Of a DNA stretch of 64,000 bases, positions 1 to 8,787 are shown one piece after another. Under the pieces are notes generated by a model. It was not told where the DNA came from, ran no database searches, and saw nothing but the letters and a program-made list of their open reading frames with translations. The translations under genes and the position numbers were made by a program. Numbering within the stretch: the stretch's first letter is position 1; each line of letters opens with the position of its first letter. Origin of the DNA: UBA9926 sp018645765 (GTDB taxonomy: Bacteria > Pseudomonadota > Gammaproteobacteria > Pseudomonadales > Azotimanducaceae). The DNA lies in NCBI GenBank assembly GCA_949372755.1, contig CASIBO010000006.1, positions 124,001-188,000 on the forward strand, given 5' to 3'.

Positions 1-1
1 T

Positions 2-1324
2 CAGTTCAGACCGGAGTCCGTCATACCACCGTTTTACCAGGCTGACGGTCAAATAGAAGAAGAGGTTTATGTCTATGGCTCTTTTCTGCAGAGCAAGATG
101 TACCAAGCCGGCGTTCAGTGCCAAGACTGTCACGACCCGCACACCGCAGAGGTCAAGGTCAAAGGCAATGGCCTGTGTTTAACGTGTCATCAACCCAAAG
201 CGTATGAGACGCTTCAACATCATGGTCATGCACTGGGCAGCCAGGCCTCACAGTGCGTTACCTGCCATATGCCTGGGAAGACGTATATGGGGGTCGATTT
301 CCGTCGGGATCATCGTTTTGGCGTACCGAATGCGCCCATTAGCCAAGCGCTCGACACCCGAGACGTTTGTCAGTCCTGCCACGAAGACCGTTGGGCCGCC
401 TTTCTGACAGTAACGCAGGCTAACCGTCCGCACGAACCCACTGCGCAAGCCGCGCCGCAGATGGGTCAAAACCCTTTGATAATTCAGGCGGCAGGCGCAG
501 ACCCCGGCGAGCAAGTTTTGGCAATGTTGGTGGATGACGGCGTGCCTGCCATAACCAAAGCCGCGCAGCTTAAAATGCTACCCGAATCGGCTCAGCGTTC
601 CTCCGAGCGGTGGTTGATCGCGGCATTGACGCATGCAGAACCTCTGGTTCGCCTGAGCGCCTTAGACGTTACAAGCGCGGCAAACGCCGGAGTGGGAGCG
701 GAGACTGTCAACGAGTTGCTGCGGGATCCGGTGCTCGCTGTTCGGCTTGCCGCAGCACAAATTTGGCAGCAAGGGAATTTGGCCACATCGACAGTAAGGT
801 CTGCCAACCTTACATCGCTGAGAGCAATGCAGGCGGCGGCAGATATCAGTCTGCGCCAAATTGCTTGGCGCGGCGAGGGCAGACTGCAAAGGGCGCAGCG
901 CCAGATACATCAAGGAGATTGGTCTGGGGCTGTCGCCGAGTTGCAAGCGGCGGTGGCGCAGGACCCGTATTTCGTCGGCGGTTACCTGAATTTGGCCGAT
1001 GTGCGTCGTCAGCAAGGTCGAGAGGACCAAGCCTTAAGTGCTTTGACTCGGGGACTGGATCGACTCCCAAAGGAGGCCATTTTGCATTACAGCGCAGGCC
1101 TAACCCATATTCGGCTCAAGGCCTACGCCGCGGCGCGACCGTTTTTGGCCGAGGCGAGTGCGCTCGCGCCAGCCCGGGCCGATTTCTTCTACACCTATCT
1201 CGTGCTCATGGACGCCTTGGGGAAACGCCCTGAGGCGCTTGATTATATCAAGGCGCGATACCCAGGCGGCTCGCGACCGCCGCAGATCGAACAGCTTCAA
1301 GAGAATTGGCAGCGCGGGCACTAA
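2..1324 (+). CDS. Multiheme c-type cytochrome with TPR repeats (5'-truncated by window edge)
   Basis: The reading frame is open from base 2, so the true start lies left of the window; the first internal Met is at base 98. Four haem-binding CXXCH motifs are visible (CQDCH, CLTCH, CVTCH, CQSCH, at about residues 8, 27, 53 and 91 counted from that Met), matching the paired-CXXCH/cytochrome c554-like family. More haem motifs may lie upstream. The C-terminal half (about residues 140-400) is helical, with a HEAT-like stretch followed by TPR units ending near the stop. Such proteins are exported and haem-loaded in the periplasm, and they usually serve in electron transfer with the TPR part as a docking scaffold. 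No electron-transfer partner is visible downstream. Family assignment is firm; the reaction is unknown. Confidence 0.85.
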   Translation, partial: QFRPESVIPPFYQADGQIEEEVYVYGSFLQSKMYQAGVQCQDCHDPHTAEVKVKGNGLCLTCHQPKAYETLQHHGHALGSQASQCVTCHMPGKTYMGVDFRRDHRFGVPNAPISQALDTRDVCQSCHEDRWAAFLTVTQANRPHEPTAQAAPQMGQNPLIIQAAGADPGEQVLAMLVDDGVPAITKAAQLKMLPESAQRSSERWLIAALTHAEPLVRLSALDVTSAANAGVGAETVNELLRDPVLAVRLAAAQIWQQGNLATSTVRSANLTSLRAMQAAADISLRQIAWRGEGRLQRAQRQIHQGDWSGAVAELQAAVAQDPYFVGGYLNLADVRRQQGREDQALSALTRGLDRLPKEAILHYSAGLTHIRLKAYAAARPFLAEASALAPARADFFYTYLVLMDALGKRPEALDYIKARYPGGSRPPQIEQLQENWQRGH

Positions 1325-1710
1325 TCGGTTTTAAGGGTGCGGTCATCGCTTGCCGGCGCTCTATAATAGGCATCCCTGAAGAAGATGTGGTGGGTTTAAC
1401 AAGGGTAGGAGCCCGCGTCGTGGGTTGGGTGCGCCTGTTAACCGGCTTTTGAGGTCGTTTTTATTTTGCCGATGTAGGTTCCGCGTTATCGGTGAAAAAC
1501 TGTTTCGGCGCGCGCTTTGTCGCTGCAAAAAGACCCGATGGTGCCACGTAAAAAATTGCTGCCTTTCAATTTAGCTTGTTTTTAATCGTCAACGACGTGC
1601 GCATCAAGCAAATGCCGCAAAAGTAGCCCATTGTTTCTCCACATTTATGCTTGCGAAAAAGCAGAATCCCCTCTAACGTTCGTAGTAGTTATCACAAAAA
1701 GGGGAAGGGA
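1325..1710. other. Intergenic region upstream of the TonB-dependent receptor
   Basis: About 386 bases with no convincing gene. It becomes AT-richer toward the receptor start and presumably carries its promoter, but I could not pick a clear -35/-10 pair. It does not show the conserved core of a cobalamin riboswitch. Confidence 0.4.
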
Positions 1711-4668
1711 ATGTTGAAAGTCTCGTTAAGGAGACTGTTCATGATGTTGGTGTCAATGGCAGCTGCGGTTGCTTTGGTTTTACCGACCTGGGCAGAGGAG
1801 CAGATCGAAGAGGTTGTCGTGACCGGTTCGTATTTGAAAAAATCAACGGAAAATAGTGCTACGCCGCTGACAATCATGAGCAAAGTTGATCTTGATTTAA
1901 TGGCGTCAACCGATATGAAAGATGTCGTATCGAATATGACATTTAACTCAGGGTCGATCGGTGGCTCGGCGTCAGCGTTTGCTGGCGGCGATAATTCGAC
2001 GGGTAACGCGAACGTTAATATGCGTAACCTAGGTAGTGGCGCCACGCTTGTACTGATAAACGGCAAGCGAAACGTGAGTACGAGCAACGATAACATCGGC
2101 TCGGGTTATGTTGATCTCGAAGGCTTGATTCCCAATATCGCGCTCGATCGAGTTGAAGTTGTAAAAGATGGCTCGAGTGCGCTTTATGGTTCAGACGCCA
2201 TTGCAGGTGTTGTCAACTTCATCACCCGTCAAAACTTTGAAGGTTTTGAACTGCAATATGACTATGCGGAAGACTCTCAGACAGGGGTTCAGCAGGACAA
2301 CTTAATCAGTGCCATTTTAGGGGTTGCTTCTGACCGAGGCCATTTAACGATGTCTGCAAGTTACCTTGATCGAGGCGGCTTGCAAATCGGCGATCGTTAT
2401 GACGATTATGGCCGTTCGGGATTGTCGACATTTGGTCAGCCTGGTCGGTACGTCGCGCTAGGCGGAATCACTGCAACACCCAGCTATTTCTCCCCAGAAG
2501 GTTCTGCGACCTTCGGCGCTGGCGCTGATCCAGATTGCGATCTCGTGGCGGCAGCCGATGGGCCAGCAGGCACGCTAGGGTCTACTGCAAGTGGGCTATG
2601 CATCTACGACTTCTCTAGTTTTTTCAACCTAGTGATGGATGGAACTCAGAAGAAAGCGCACGTCGATGGCGCATTTGAGATATCGGATACGATGGAAGTT
2701 TATGGCTCGTTTAGCTTCGCCAATAACGTGACCAGTCGCGGTAACTCGTTATATCCTGACGTTTCGTTCGCAATTATAGGACCAGGGCACCCGGGTCTGC
2801 AGCTTGATGCGGCAAGGCGCGGTATTGCACCTGTGCCCTACCTGGCGCTACAACGGTTGGTAGGTGGAACCTATCAGTCTGATCTTGAAGAACGTCCGAT
2901 TGATACGCGTGACAGTTATTCTAGAACGAACTTAAGGCTGAACCTTGGCACCACGATTGATTTAGAGTTGGGTGGCAAAGATTGGACTTTAGATGTTTCG
3001 GGAACCTATTCTGAGCGACAATACAACGCAGTGAACCCCTCAGATTCCTTGACCAGCAATACCAATGCGGCCTATGTGGGCCTTGGTGGACCAAACTGTG
3101 ATTCGCTGACGGGAACAGCAGGTTCGGGCAATAACGGCACGGGAAATTGTTACTACTACAATCCCTTTCAAACGAGCAATTATGACCCAGTAACGGGCGC
3201 TCGATGGAATGCTTCTGATGCGTCAGCCTGGGCTGCAAATACAGACCTGAGTGTCGCTGAAGCGGCAAGGCTGTACCAGAACCCTTCTGAGCTCTATGAG
3301 TGGATCCAGGGCGAGATTGCCAATCAAGGTAAATCATCACAAGGTGTTTTTGATGCGGTACTCGCCGGTGATCTAATGCCACTTGGTGACGATATGATAG
3401 GACTTGCTGTTGGTCTTCAGATTCGTCGCGATGAAACGTCTACAGACTTGGACACTAATTCGAATGCCAACAACTTCAAGTTTATCTATGGCGCTCAAGA
3501 CTGGAGCAATGAGCTCTCAGCTTCATCGGTTTTTGCTGAGGTCTTTTTCCCGATCAGTGACAAAATTGAGGTCACGATTGCAGGTCGATACGAGGAGTTC
3601 GATGAAATCAATAAGGACTCTTTTGATCCTAAGGCGACTCTGATTTTCATGGCAACGGATGACTTGACGCTGCGCGCGTCTGTCGGCACGTCGTTTCGCG
3701 TAGGCTCCTTGCTACAGCTTGGCGGTCGCAGCACGACGCTGTTGAATTCAACTGACGCTTTTTCTGGAACAGGTGGTCTAGCATTTCGTCCGAGTTTGAC
3801 AGAAGGTTTTGGCGGGCTTGAGCCAGAGGAAGCCGATGTGTTCAACATCGGTGTTTCATGGACACCATCAAACGCGCTCGAAGGGCTTTCCATCGATGCC
3901 GATTTTTATAACTATGATTACTCAAACCTCATTTCTCGAGAAGGTCATCAGTCTTTGATTAATCGTGATAATGCATTGCGATGCCCGAATGGTTTGAACA
4001 GCGATGCTGCTGCAGGCGCACTTTGTGGTGTGGTAGGCGGCGTGGTCTACTCAGTGGGTGAAGGTATCCCGGACAAAGTGATTCGGTCTGCCGACGGTAA
4101 CTTGCTCCGAACGGTTGCGTCTTATTTTAATGCGCCATCGCTAGAAACCTCAGGCATTGATTTAACCGCAGGGTATCGTTTCGATATCGGTAATGCAGGG
4201 TCCTTTAATACACGGCTCTCAGCAAGCTACACGCTTGATTACGATATTATCGACGATCAAGGTAATAGCATCGACGGCGTGGGAAGTCGAAATGCGGGTA
4301 ACAGCATTGGTCGTCCGTTACCTGAATTCAAAGCAAATTGGAGCTTTGGTTGGATGCGTGATCGCCATTCTGCTTCTCTGATTGTTAAGCACATTGATGG
4401 TTACACAGATGATGTACCGCAATCAGGCTTACGGGGCGCGTATATCGGTTTTGCGCCAGAAGTCGATAGCTTCACAACTATGGATGTTCAATACAACTAC
4501 GAATTACCTGATGTTGGCTTCCATGGCGAAGGCTCGAAGATCACGATCGGCGCCAAGAATGCCACTGATGAGGTAGCGCCTCTGGTGAATACCGATGGTG
4601 CGTACGATGCATTGACACACGATCCTAGAGGAAGAATTGTTTACATGCGTTATAGATTGGCCATGTAA
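1711..4668 (+). CDS. TonB-dependent outer-membrane receptor
   Basis: A 985-residue outer-membrane receptor for energised uptake of a large or scarce substrate. I chose the ATG at 1711 rather than an upstream in-frame TTG at 1651. It follows a purine-rich GGGGAAGGGA stretch and gives a clean signal peptide of about 28 residues ending in PTWA. Mature residues EEVVVTGSY form a TonB-box-like segment. The plug domain follows, with the typical VEVVKDGSSALYGSDAIAGV-type motif near residue 150. The rest is a long beta-barrel ending in alternating-pattern strands. Cys-containing extracellular loop segments are present in the middle third. The gene is followed by a strong terminator, so it is probably monocistronic. 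The substrate is not evident; the next gene, an aryl/acyl-CoA ligase, hints at an aromatic or lipid-like ligand, but that is inference. Confidence 0.93.
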   Translation: MLKVSLRRLFMMLVSMAAAVALVLPTWAEEQIEEVVVTGSYLKKSTENSATPLTIMSKVDLDLMASTDMKDVVSNMTFNSGSIGGSASAFAGGDNSTGNANVNMRNLGSGATLVLINGKRNVSTSNDNIGSGYVDLEGLIPNIALDRVEVVKDGSSALYGSDAIAGVVNFITRQNFEGFELQYDYAEDSQTGVQQDNLISAILGVASDRGHLTMSASYLDRGGLQIGDRYDDYGRSGLSTFGQPGRYVALGGITATPSYFSPEGSATFGAGADPDCDLVAAADGPAGTLGSTASGLCIYDFSSFFNLVMDGTQKKAHVDGAFEISDTMEVYGSFSFANNVTSRGNSLYPDVSFAIIGPGHPGLQLDAARRGIAPVPYLALQRLVGGTYQSDLEERPIDTRDSYSRTNLRLNLGTTIDLELGGKDWTLDVSGTYSERQYNAVNPSDSLTSNTNAAYVGLGGPNCDSLTGTAGSGNNGTGNCYYYNPFQTSNYDPVTGARWNASDASAWAANTDLSVAEAARLYQNPSELYEWIQGEIANQGKSSQGVFDAVLAGDLMPLGDDMIGLAVGLQIRRDETSTDLDTNSNANNFKFIYGAQDWSNELSASSVFAEVFFPISDKIEVTIAGRYEEFDEINKDSFDPKATLIFMATDDLTLRASVGTSFRVGSLLQLGGRSTTLLNSTDAFSGTGGLAFRPSLTEGFGGLEPEEADVFNIGVSWTPSNALEGLSIDADFYNYDYSNLISREGHQSLINRDNALRCPNGLNSDAAAGALCGVVGGVVYSVGEGIPDKVIRSADGNLLRTVASYFNAPSLETSGIDLTAGYRFDIGNAGSFNTRLSASYTLDYDIIDDQGNSIDGVGSRNAGNSIGRPLPEFKANWSFGWMRDRHSASLIVKHIDGYTDDVPQSGLRGAYIGFAPEVDSFTTMDVQYNYELPDVGFHGEGSKITIGAKNATDEVAPLVNTDGAYDALTHDPRGRIVYMRYRLAM

Positions 4669-4692
4669 ACGTTCGATGGTAAAGAGTCAAAG

Positions 4693-4721
4693 AAAGCCCG
4701 GTGTTTACCGGGCTTTTTTTT
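4693..4721 (+). terminator. Rho-independent terminator after the TonB receptor
   Basis: A perfect 10-bp stem (AAAGCCCGGT with ACCGGGCTTT) around a GTTT loop runs straight into a T-tract. It starts 25 bases after the receptor stop codon. Confidence 0.93.
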
Positions 4722-4797
4722 GTCTCTAAAAGCGGTATTTTTTATGGCGCAATTGTTGGTACTCTTCTCGGCAGTCTTTAATAAGAGGTAGAGACTT

Positions 4798-6597
4798 ATG
4801 TTTGAAAGAAAGCCGTCTATTTTGGTTGAAAACAAGCCCTCAGGTGAGGTTTTGATTTCCAGTGGCTACAAGCCGACTGAGCCTATTACGTCTATCGTGG
4901 CGTTGCTTGAACAAAGCGCTGTGCGCTACCCGGATCGAGTGGTTGTCGCCGAAAAAAATGAAAATGGGCATTACGTTGAGCTCAGTTATCGTGAGGCCTT
5001 TGAGCAGGCCAGTGCCGTGGCTGAGCAGTTGTTGGCGTTCGGCGGTAGCCAAGAGACACCTTTGATGATTCTATCAGGTGCCTCACGAGCCCATTTCGTG
5101 GTGGCCTCGGCGGCCATGATGGCTGGTGTGCCCTACGTTCCGGTGAGCACCAGCTACACAGCGGTTGAAGCCGCTTTTAGCAAGCTACAAGCGGTGTTCG
5201 AGAAGACCCGCCCAAGATTTATTTGGTCAGATTGCTATGCCGATCAAGAGCATGCCCTGACGACAGCGGGCATTACTGCGGCTTCTGTCATTTGGCTCGG
5301 GTCGCGTGACAATAAGCAAAGCACACCTCTAGCAACAACTGTGAGTCCGGCTGGTGAGTCGCGTGTCAAAGTTAGGGCGGCGTCGTTAGGCCGCGACACA
5401 ATAGCGCGTTATATGTTTACCTCTGGCTCTACAGGCAGCCCTAAAGGCGTTATTCATACGCATGGCATGGTAGGGGCCATGTTGGCAGCTAGAGCCGCTT
5501 TAGGAGAGGATGAGCCGGAGGCCGAACCGCCTCGCTTTCTTGACTGGATGCCATGGTCCCATGTGGGCGCAGGTGTTTTGCGCTTAGCCTTTGTCGTTCA
5601 AGCCGGCGGAGCGGTTTATATTGACGATGGTAAGCCGATTCCCGGTGAGTTCGAAAAGACCCTGGCTAACATCAAAGTTGTGAGGCCAACGGCTTATGCC
5701 GGGGCGCCTTTAGGGTGGAATATGCTGGTTGAGGCCTTGGAGCAAGACAGTGCGCTAGCAGGAACCTTTTTCGCTACGGTGACTTCGCTGTCCTATGGCA
5801 GTGCCGCGATGCCCATCTCAACCTATGAACGCCTACAACTTCTTTTGGTTCGCTATCAGGGCGCGACGCGGCCTATGTCCACCAGCTTGATGTCGACCGA
5901 AGTTGCTGTGGGTCTGTCCCGGTACTGGCCCTGCGAAGATCAGACCGTAGTAGGGCTGCCGATGCCGGGTGCACGGTTTAAATTACTGCCGGTTGGCGAT
6001 CGCTTTGAGATTCGAGTGAAAGGTTCAGGGGTGACGCCTGGATATGTAAATGACCCAGATCGGACCGCTGAGGCTTTTGATGAGGACGGCTTCTTTAAGA
6101 TGGGTGATGCGGTGACCTTTGCGGACCCCAAGCGGCCCGAAGCAGGCCTACGCTTTGCGGGCCGAATCGCGGAACAGTTCAAATTGGCGACCGGTACTTG
6201 GGTTTCTGCCGGAACACTTCGCGCGAAATTGGTGGCCGCTTGTGCCCCTTGGGTGCGGGACGTTGTGATTTGCGGAATCAATGAAAGCTTTATTGCGGCG
6301 TTGATTTGGCCGAACCTCTCAGCCTGCTCGCAGCTTGTCGACGGTGTTGAGGCCGATGTGTTTACCAGTGATGCGGTGGTGGCTAAGATTCGTGCTGGTT
6401 TGATGACCCACAACACGCAAAACCCAGCGTCCTCGCAGTCGATTACGCGTTTTTCATTACTCACGACGCCGCCCAGTATCGGTGACGGTGAGATCACTGA
6501 AAAAGGCTATGTTAATCAGGGTTTGGTTCAAAGGCTTCGAGCTGACGATGTCGCGTTGATGTTTGGGAAGGATCATCCGAGTGTGATGGTCGTTTAA
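4798..6597 (+). CDS. AMP-forming CoA ligase, feruloyl-CoA synthetase-like
   Basis: A 599-residue ANL-superfamily enzyme expected to activate a carboxylic acid to its acyl-CoA with ATP and CoA in the cytoplasm. The P-loop motif FTSGSTGSPKG lies near residue 206. The C-terminal part carries the GRIAEQFKLATGTWV stretch that is typical of feruloyl-CoA synthetases and their relatives, in place of the usual GR.KD..I of fatty-acid ligases. The A5 region reads SLMSTEVAVG rather than YGxTE. The start ATG lies behind AGAGGT-like ribosome-binding bases (about 4788). It stands between two terminators with no second pathway gene (no enoyl-CoA hydratase/aldolase nearby), so a phenylpropanoid substrate is a family-based guess only. 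Alternatives are other aryl or medium-chain acids. Confidence 0.85.
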   Translation: MFERKPSILVENKPSGEVLISSGYKPTEPITSIVALLEQSAVRYPDRVVVAEKNENGHYVELSYREAFEQASAVAEQLLAFGGSQETPLMILSGASRAHFVVASAAMMAGVPYVPVSTSYTAVEAAFSKLQAVFEKTRPRFIWSDCYADQEHALTTAGITAASVIWLGSRDNKQSTPLATTVSPAGESRVKVRAASLGRDTIARYMFTSGSTGSPKGVIHTHGMVGAMLAARAALGEDEPEAEPPRFLDWMPWSHVGAGVLRLAFVVQAGGAVYIDDGKPIPGEFEKTLANIKVVRPTAYAGAPLGWNMLVEALEQDSALAGTFFATVTSLSYGSAAMPISTYERLQLLLVRYQGATRPMSTSLMSTEVAVGLSRYWPCEDQTVVGLPMPGARFKLLPVGDRFEIRVKGSGVTPGYVNDPDRTAEAFDEDGFFKMGDAVTFADPKRPEAGLRFAGRIAEQFKLATGTWVSAGTLRAKLVAACAPWVRDVVICGINESFIAALIWPNLSACSQLVDGVEADVFTSDAVVAKIRAGLMTHNTQNPASSQSITRFSLLTTPPSIGDGEITEKGYVNQGLVQRLRADDVALMFGKDHPSVMVV

Positions 6598-6670
6598 CCG
6601 ATTGAAGGGTCCCTGACGGGCAAGTTAGCTTGCGCGACTGCGATGCGAATCCTGCACTGACTGGCGAATG

Positions 6671-6711
6671 CTCAGGGCATTTTTACAAAAGAAAGTGCCT
6701 CTGGGTTTTTT
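6671..6711 (+). terminator. Probable terminator after the CoA ligase
   Basis: CTCAGGGCA pairs with TGCCTCTGGG (9 bp with one G-T pair and one bulged T) across an A/T-rich loop, directly followed by six T. It lies 74 bases after the ligase stop. The remaining bases up to 6949 hold nothing I can identify. Confidence 0.55.
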
Positions 6712-6949
6712 CAATGACGCGCGGTCAGGACGTCCGAAGTGGATTCTACTCAACGCTATGATCGCGGTTTTTTTTGCTGGGCCCAGTCAACCTGAGCGCT
6801 ATGGTTAACGATGCTGATTGATGGTCATCACGCGACGCACTCTGCGCCTTTAGGCTTCAAAGCGCGTGTCGCTGAGGTCGTGCTGATCGTCGAGTTTGAG
6901 AATGCCTAAGCGTGCTCTAATGCAGGTTAACCATCGCGCAGCCTCGACT

Positions 6950-8452
6950 TTACCGTGCATCAAGCTGGGCTAGCCGGGCATTGCGGCGTTCTATCCGTTC
7001 GCGCAGTCGCTGATGACGCTGGGGCGTTAAGGGATAGTTCCAAATTAGTTTCATCGCAAGCCCATAAAATAAAATAGGTCCGCCGCAGTAGACAATCCGA
7101 AGACTGAGCACGCCAATGTCGGTGCTGCCGGTAATGCCCCCAGAAGGATCGAAACCCAATAAGCCCACAACGTTGAGCGAGATACCGGTCCCCAAGGCAA
7201 TCGCCAGCTTTTCGGTTAATCCCAGAACCGCAAAATAAGTGCCTGCGCGCTTACTGCCACTGCGAGCAGTGTCGACATCGACAACGTCCGCAAGCATCGC
7301 CACCGGCAAGAACTGCAGGCCGCCGAAGCAGAAACCCTTAATAATGAACAATAGGAAAAAGGGCAGGTAATCGCCGTTCTCCAAAAAGAAGTTAATGCCG
7401 CTGACAATGGCAACCGTTACGAGGGTGCACAAGAATGCCCGATGTTTGCCGATTTGACGACCCAGCCACAGCCAAAACGGGATCGCGCCAAGGCCCGCAA
7501 TAAAGTAAAAGAAGTAGGCCGCGCCAATGGTTGGGATGCCGATGATGTCGCGAATAAAAAAGAGCGACACGGCGTTTCGAAAGGACTCACCAAAAATAAC
7601 GAGCAGCGCAATCATGAGCACGCGACGCATCGGGCCGTTTCGCCACACGATCTTTGCGCCTTCAAGAAGTGGCACGGTTGATTTCTCATGGTGCTCGGGT
7701 TCTTTCACGAAGGTCACAACAAAAAACACGCAGATGGGTAAGATGCCGATCACGACAAAGGCAAGACCCGCAAGCACTGGCCCGGTCAAGGCGGCACGGT
7801 CCGCGGGGGTGGCGTTCATAATCTCGCCGGTGAACGCACTGGTTGCATCATGCCAGAGTGCGCCAAAGACTTGGCTGACCGAGCCGCCGCGATCGGCCAT
7901 CACTTCAATGATCATGGGGACGGCGGCCGCGACCATGAGCCCGGCCAATACGAATAATTCCCGCGCCGCCGTGACCCGACTGCGCTGGTGATAGTCCGGC
8001 GACAGCTCAGCGCCCCAGGCCCTGTGCGGTAGCGCAATGATGGTGCTGCCCAAGAAGAACAAGGTCAGCCAAAACAGGAAATACAGCATGCCGATCCCTT
8101 CCGGCGGGATGAAGAGCTTATAGACGCCAAGCATCATGAGCGGCGCGCCGACCACGACCCAAGGCTTGCGACGACCAAACCGGGTTTGCCAGCGATCAGA
8201 CAACTCGCCCATAAGGGGGTCCGTAATGACATCGGTGAATCGCGCCAGCATTAAGATGGTTCCGACAGCGGCCAGCGATAAGCCCAAGCCCCCAGAATAG
8301 TGCGCCGGAATCCAGATCGAGAGCGGGTAGCCTATAACTGCGAGCGGCAGACCAATACAGCCGTGAAAATAAATGGTGCGTTTATTGAGTACGCTTGCTG
8401 AGGCTACTGTCGAGGTCATCTGGACGTTCCCGGTTGTCACGCTGGTCGCCAC
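6950..8452 (-). CDS. MFS permease of the GPH (sugar:cation symporter) type
   Basis: A 500-residue inner-membrane transporter with about twelve hydrophobic helices. The N-terminal half has the GPH/MelB-type signature: a conserved Asp-rich motif (FTDVITDPLMGELSDRW) after helix 2, followed by RFGRRKPWV. GPH members import glycosides or other organic solutes with Na+ or H+, but many homologues in marine gammaproteobacteria are uncharacterised. An internal Met (residue 12) could be the start instead. It stands alone on the minus strand, convergent with the CoA ligase. A second GPH-type permease lies at 43206-44654. The substrate cannot be told from sequence. Confidence 0.85.
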   Translation of the reverse strand: MATSVTTGNVQMTSTVASASVLNKRTIYFHGCIGLPLAVIGYPLSIWIPAHYSGGLGLSLAAVGTILMLARFTDVITDPLMGELSDRWQTRFGRRKPWVVVGAPLMMLGVYKLFIPPEGIGMLYFLFWLTLFFLGSTIIALPHRAWGAELSPDYHQRSRVTAARELFVLAGLMVAAAVPMIIEVMADRGGSVSQVFGALWHDATSAFTGEIMNATPADRAALTGPVLAGLAFVVIGILPICVFFVVTFVKEPEHHEKSTVPLLEGAKIVWRNGPMRRVLMIALLVIFGESFRNAVSLFFIRDIIGIPTIGAAYFFYFIAGLGAIPFWLWLGRQIGKHRAFLCTLVTVAIVSGINFFLENGDYLPFFLLFIIKGFCFGGLQFLPVAMLADVVDVDTARSGSKRAGTYFAVLGLTEKLAIALGTGISLNVVGLLGFDPSGGITGSTDIGVLSLRIVYCGGPILFYGLAMKLIWNYPLTPQRHQRLRERIERRNARLAQLDAR

Positions 8453-8787
8453 GCGCCGGCGTTATTATTATGGTGCTACCAAAACCGGCCTGTGGTTAGG
8501 GCGATCGGTGACAGGCCTGGTGCGGTATGCAGTTGGCCTGTCTGATCAGTTATAAACCATCGCGGCCGAATGGCCTAACCCATTAAGCGGTCTCGGTGAC
8601 TGCGGTGTATGCGCCCGTGGGCTCGGAACGGTGATACGTTTTGCGCAGAGAATGCAGGAAAGATGACTTGGCGCGCCCTATCTGGCGGTTCAATGTTTAA
8701 GGCTGGGGTTTGGCGCTGGGCGGAATAGCCAGCCCGGTACAGCCAGCCCTGTACAAGCAGTGTTGAGCGCCCTCGGCAACCGCGGTT
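8453..8787. other. Intergenic region, no feature seen
   Basis: About 335 bases between two minus-strand genes. I find no supported ORF, RNA or repeat; it presumably holds the permease promoter and the end of the dehydrogenase transcript. Confidence 0.35.

Noticed and set aside
610..1233. 207-codon plus-strand frame inside the cytochrome/TPR gene
   Set aside because: Overlaps a recognisable TPR domain in another frame and has Arg/Gly/Ser-rich shadow composition.
1325..1710. Cobalamin riboswitch before the TonB-dependent receptor
   Set aside because: The B12-box core and its conserved stems are absent, although such receptors are often B12-regulated.
5940..6497. 185-codon open frame on the minus strand inside the CoA ligase gene
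   Set aside because: Antisense frame of a strong coding region with no recognisable motif and Ala/Ser/Pro-rich composition; no ribosome-binding site.
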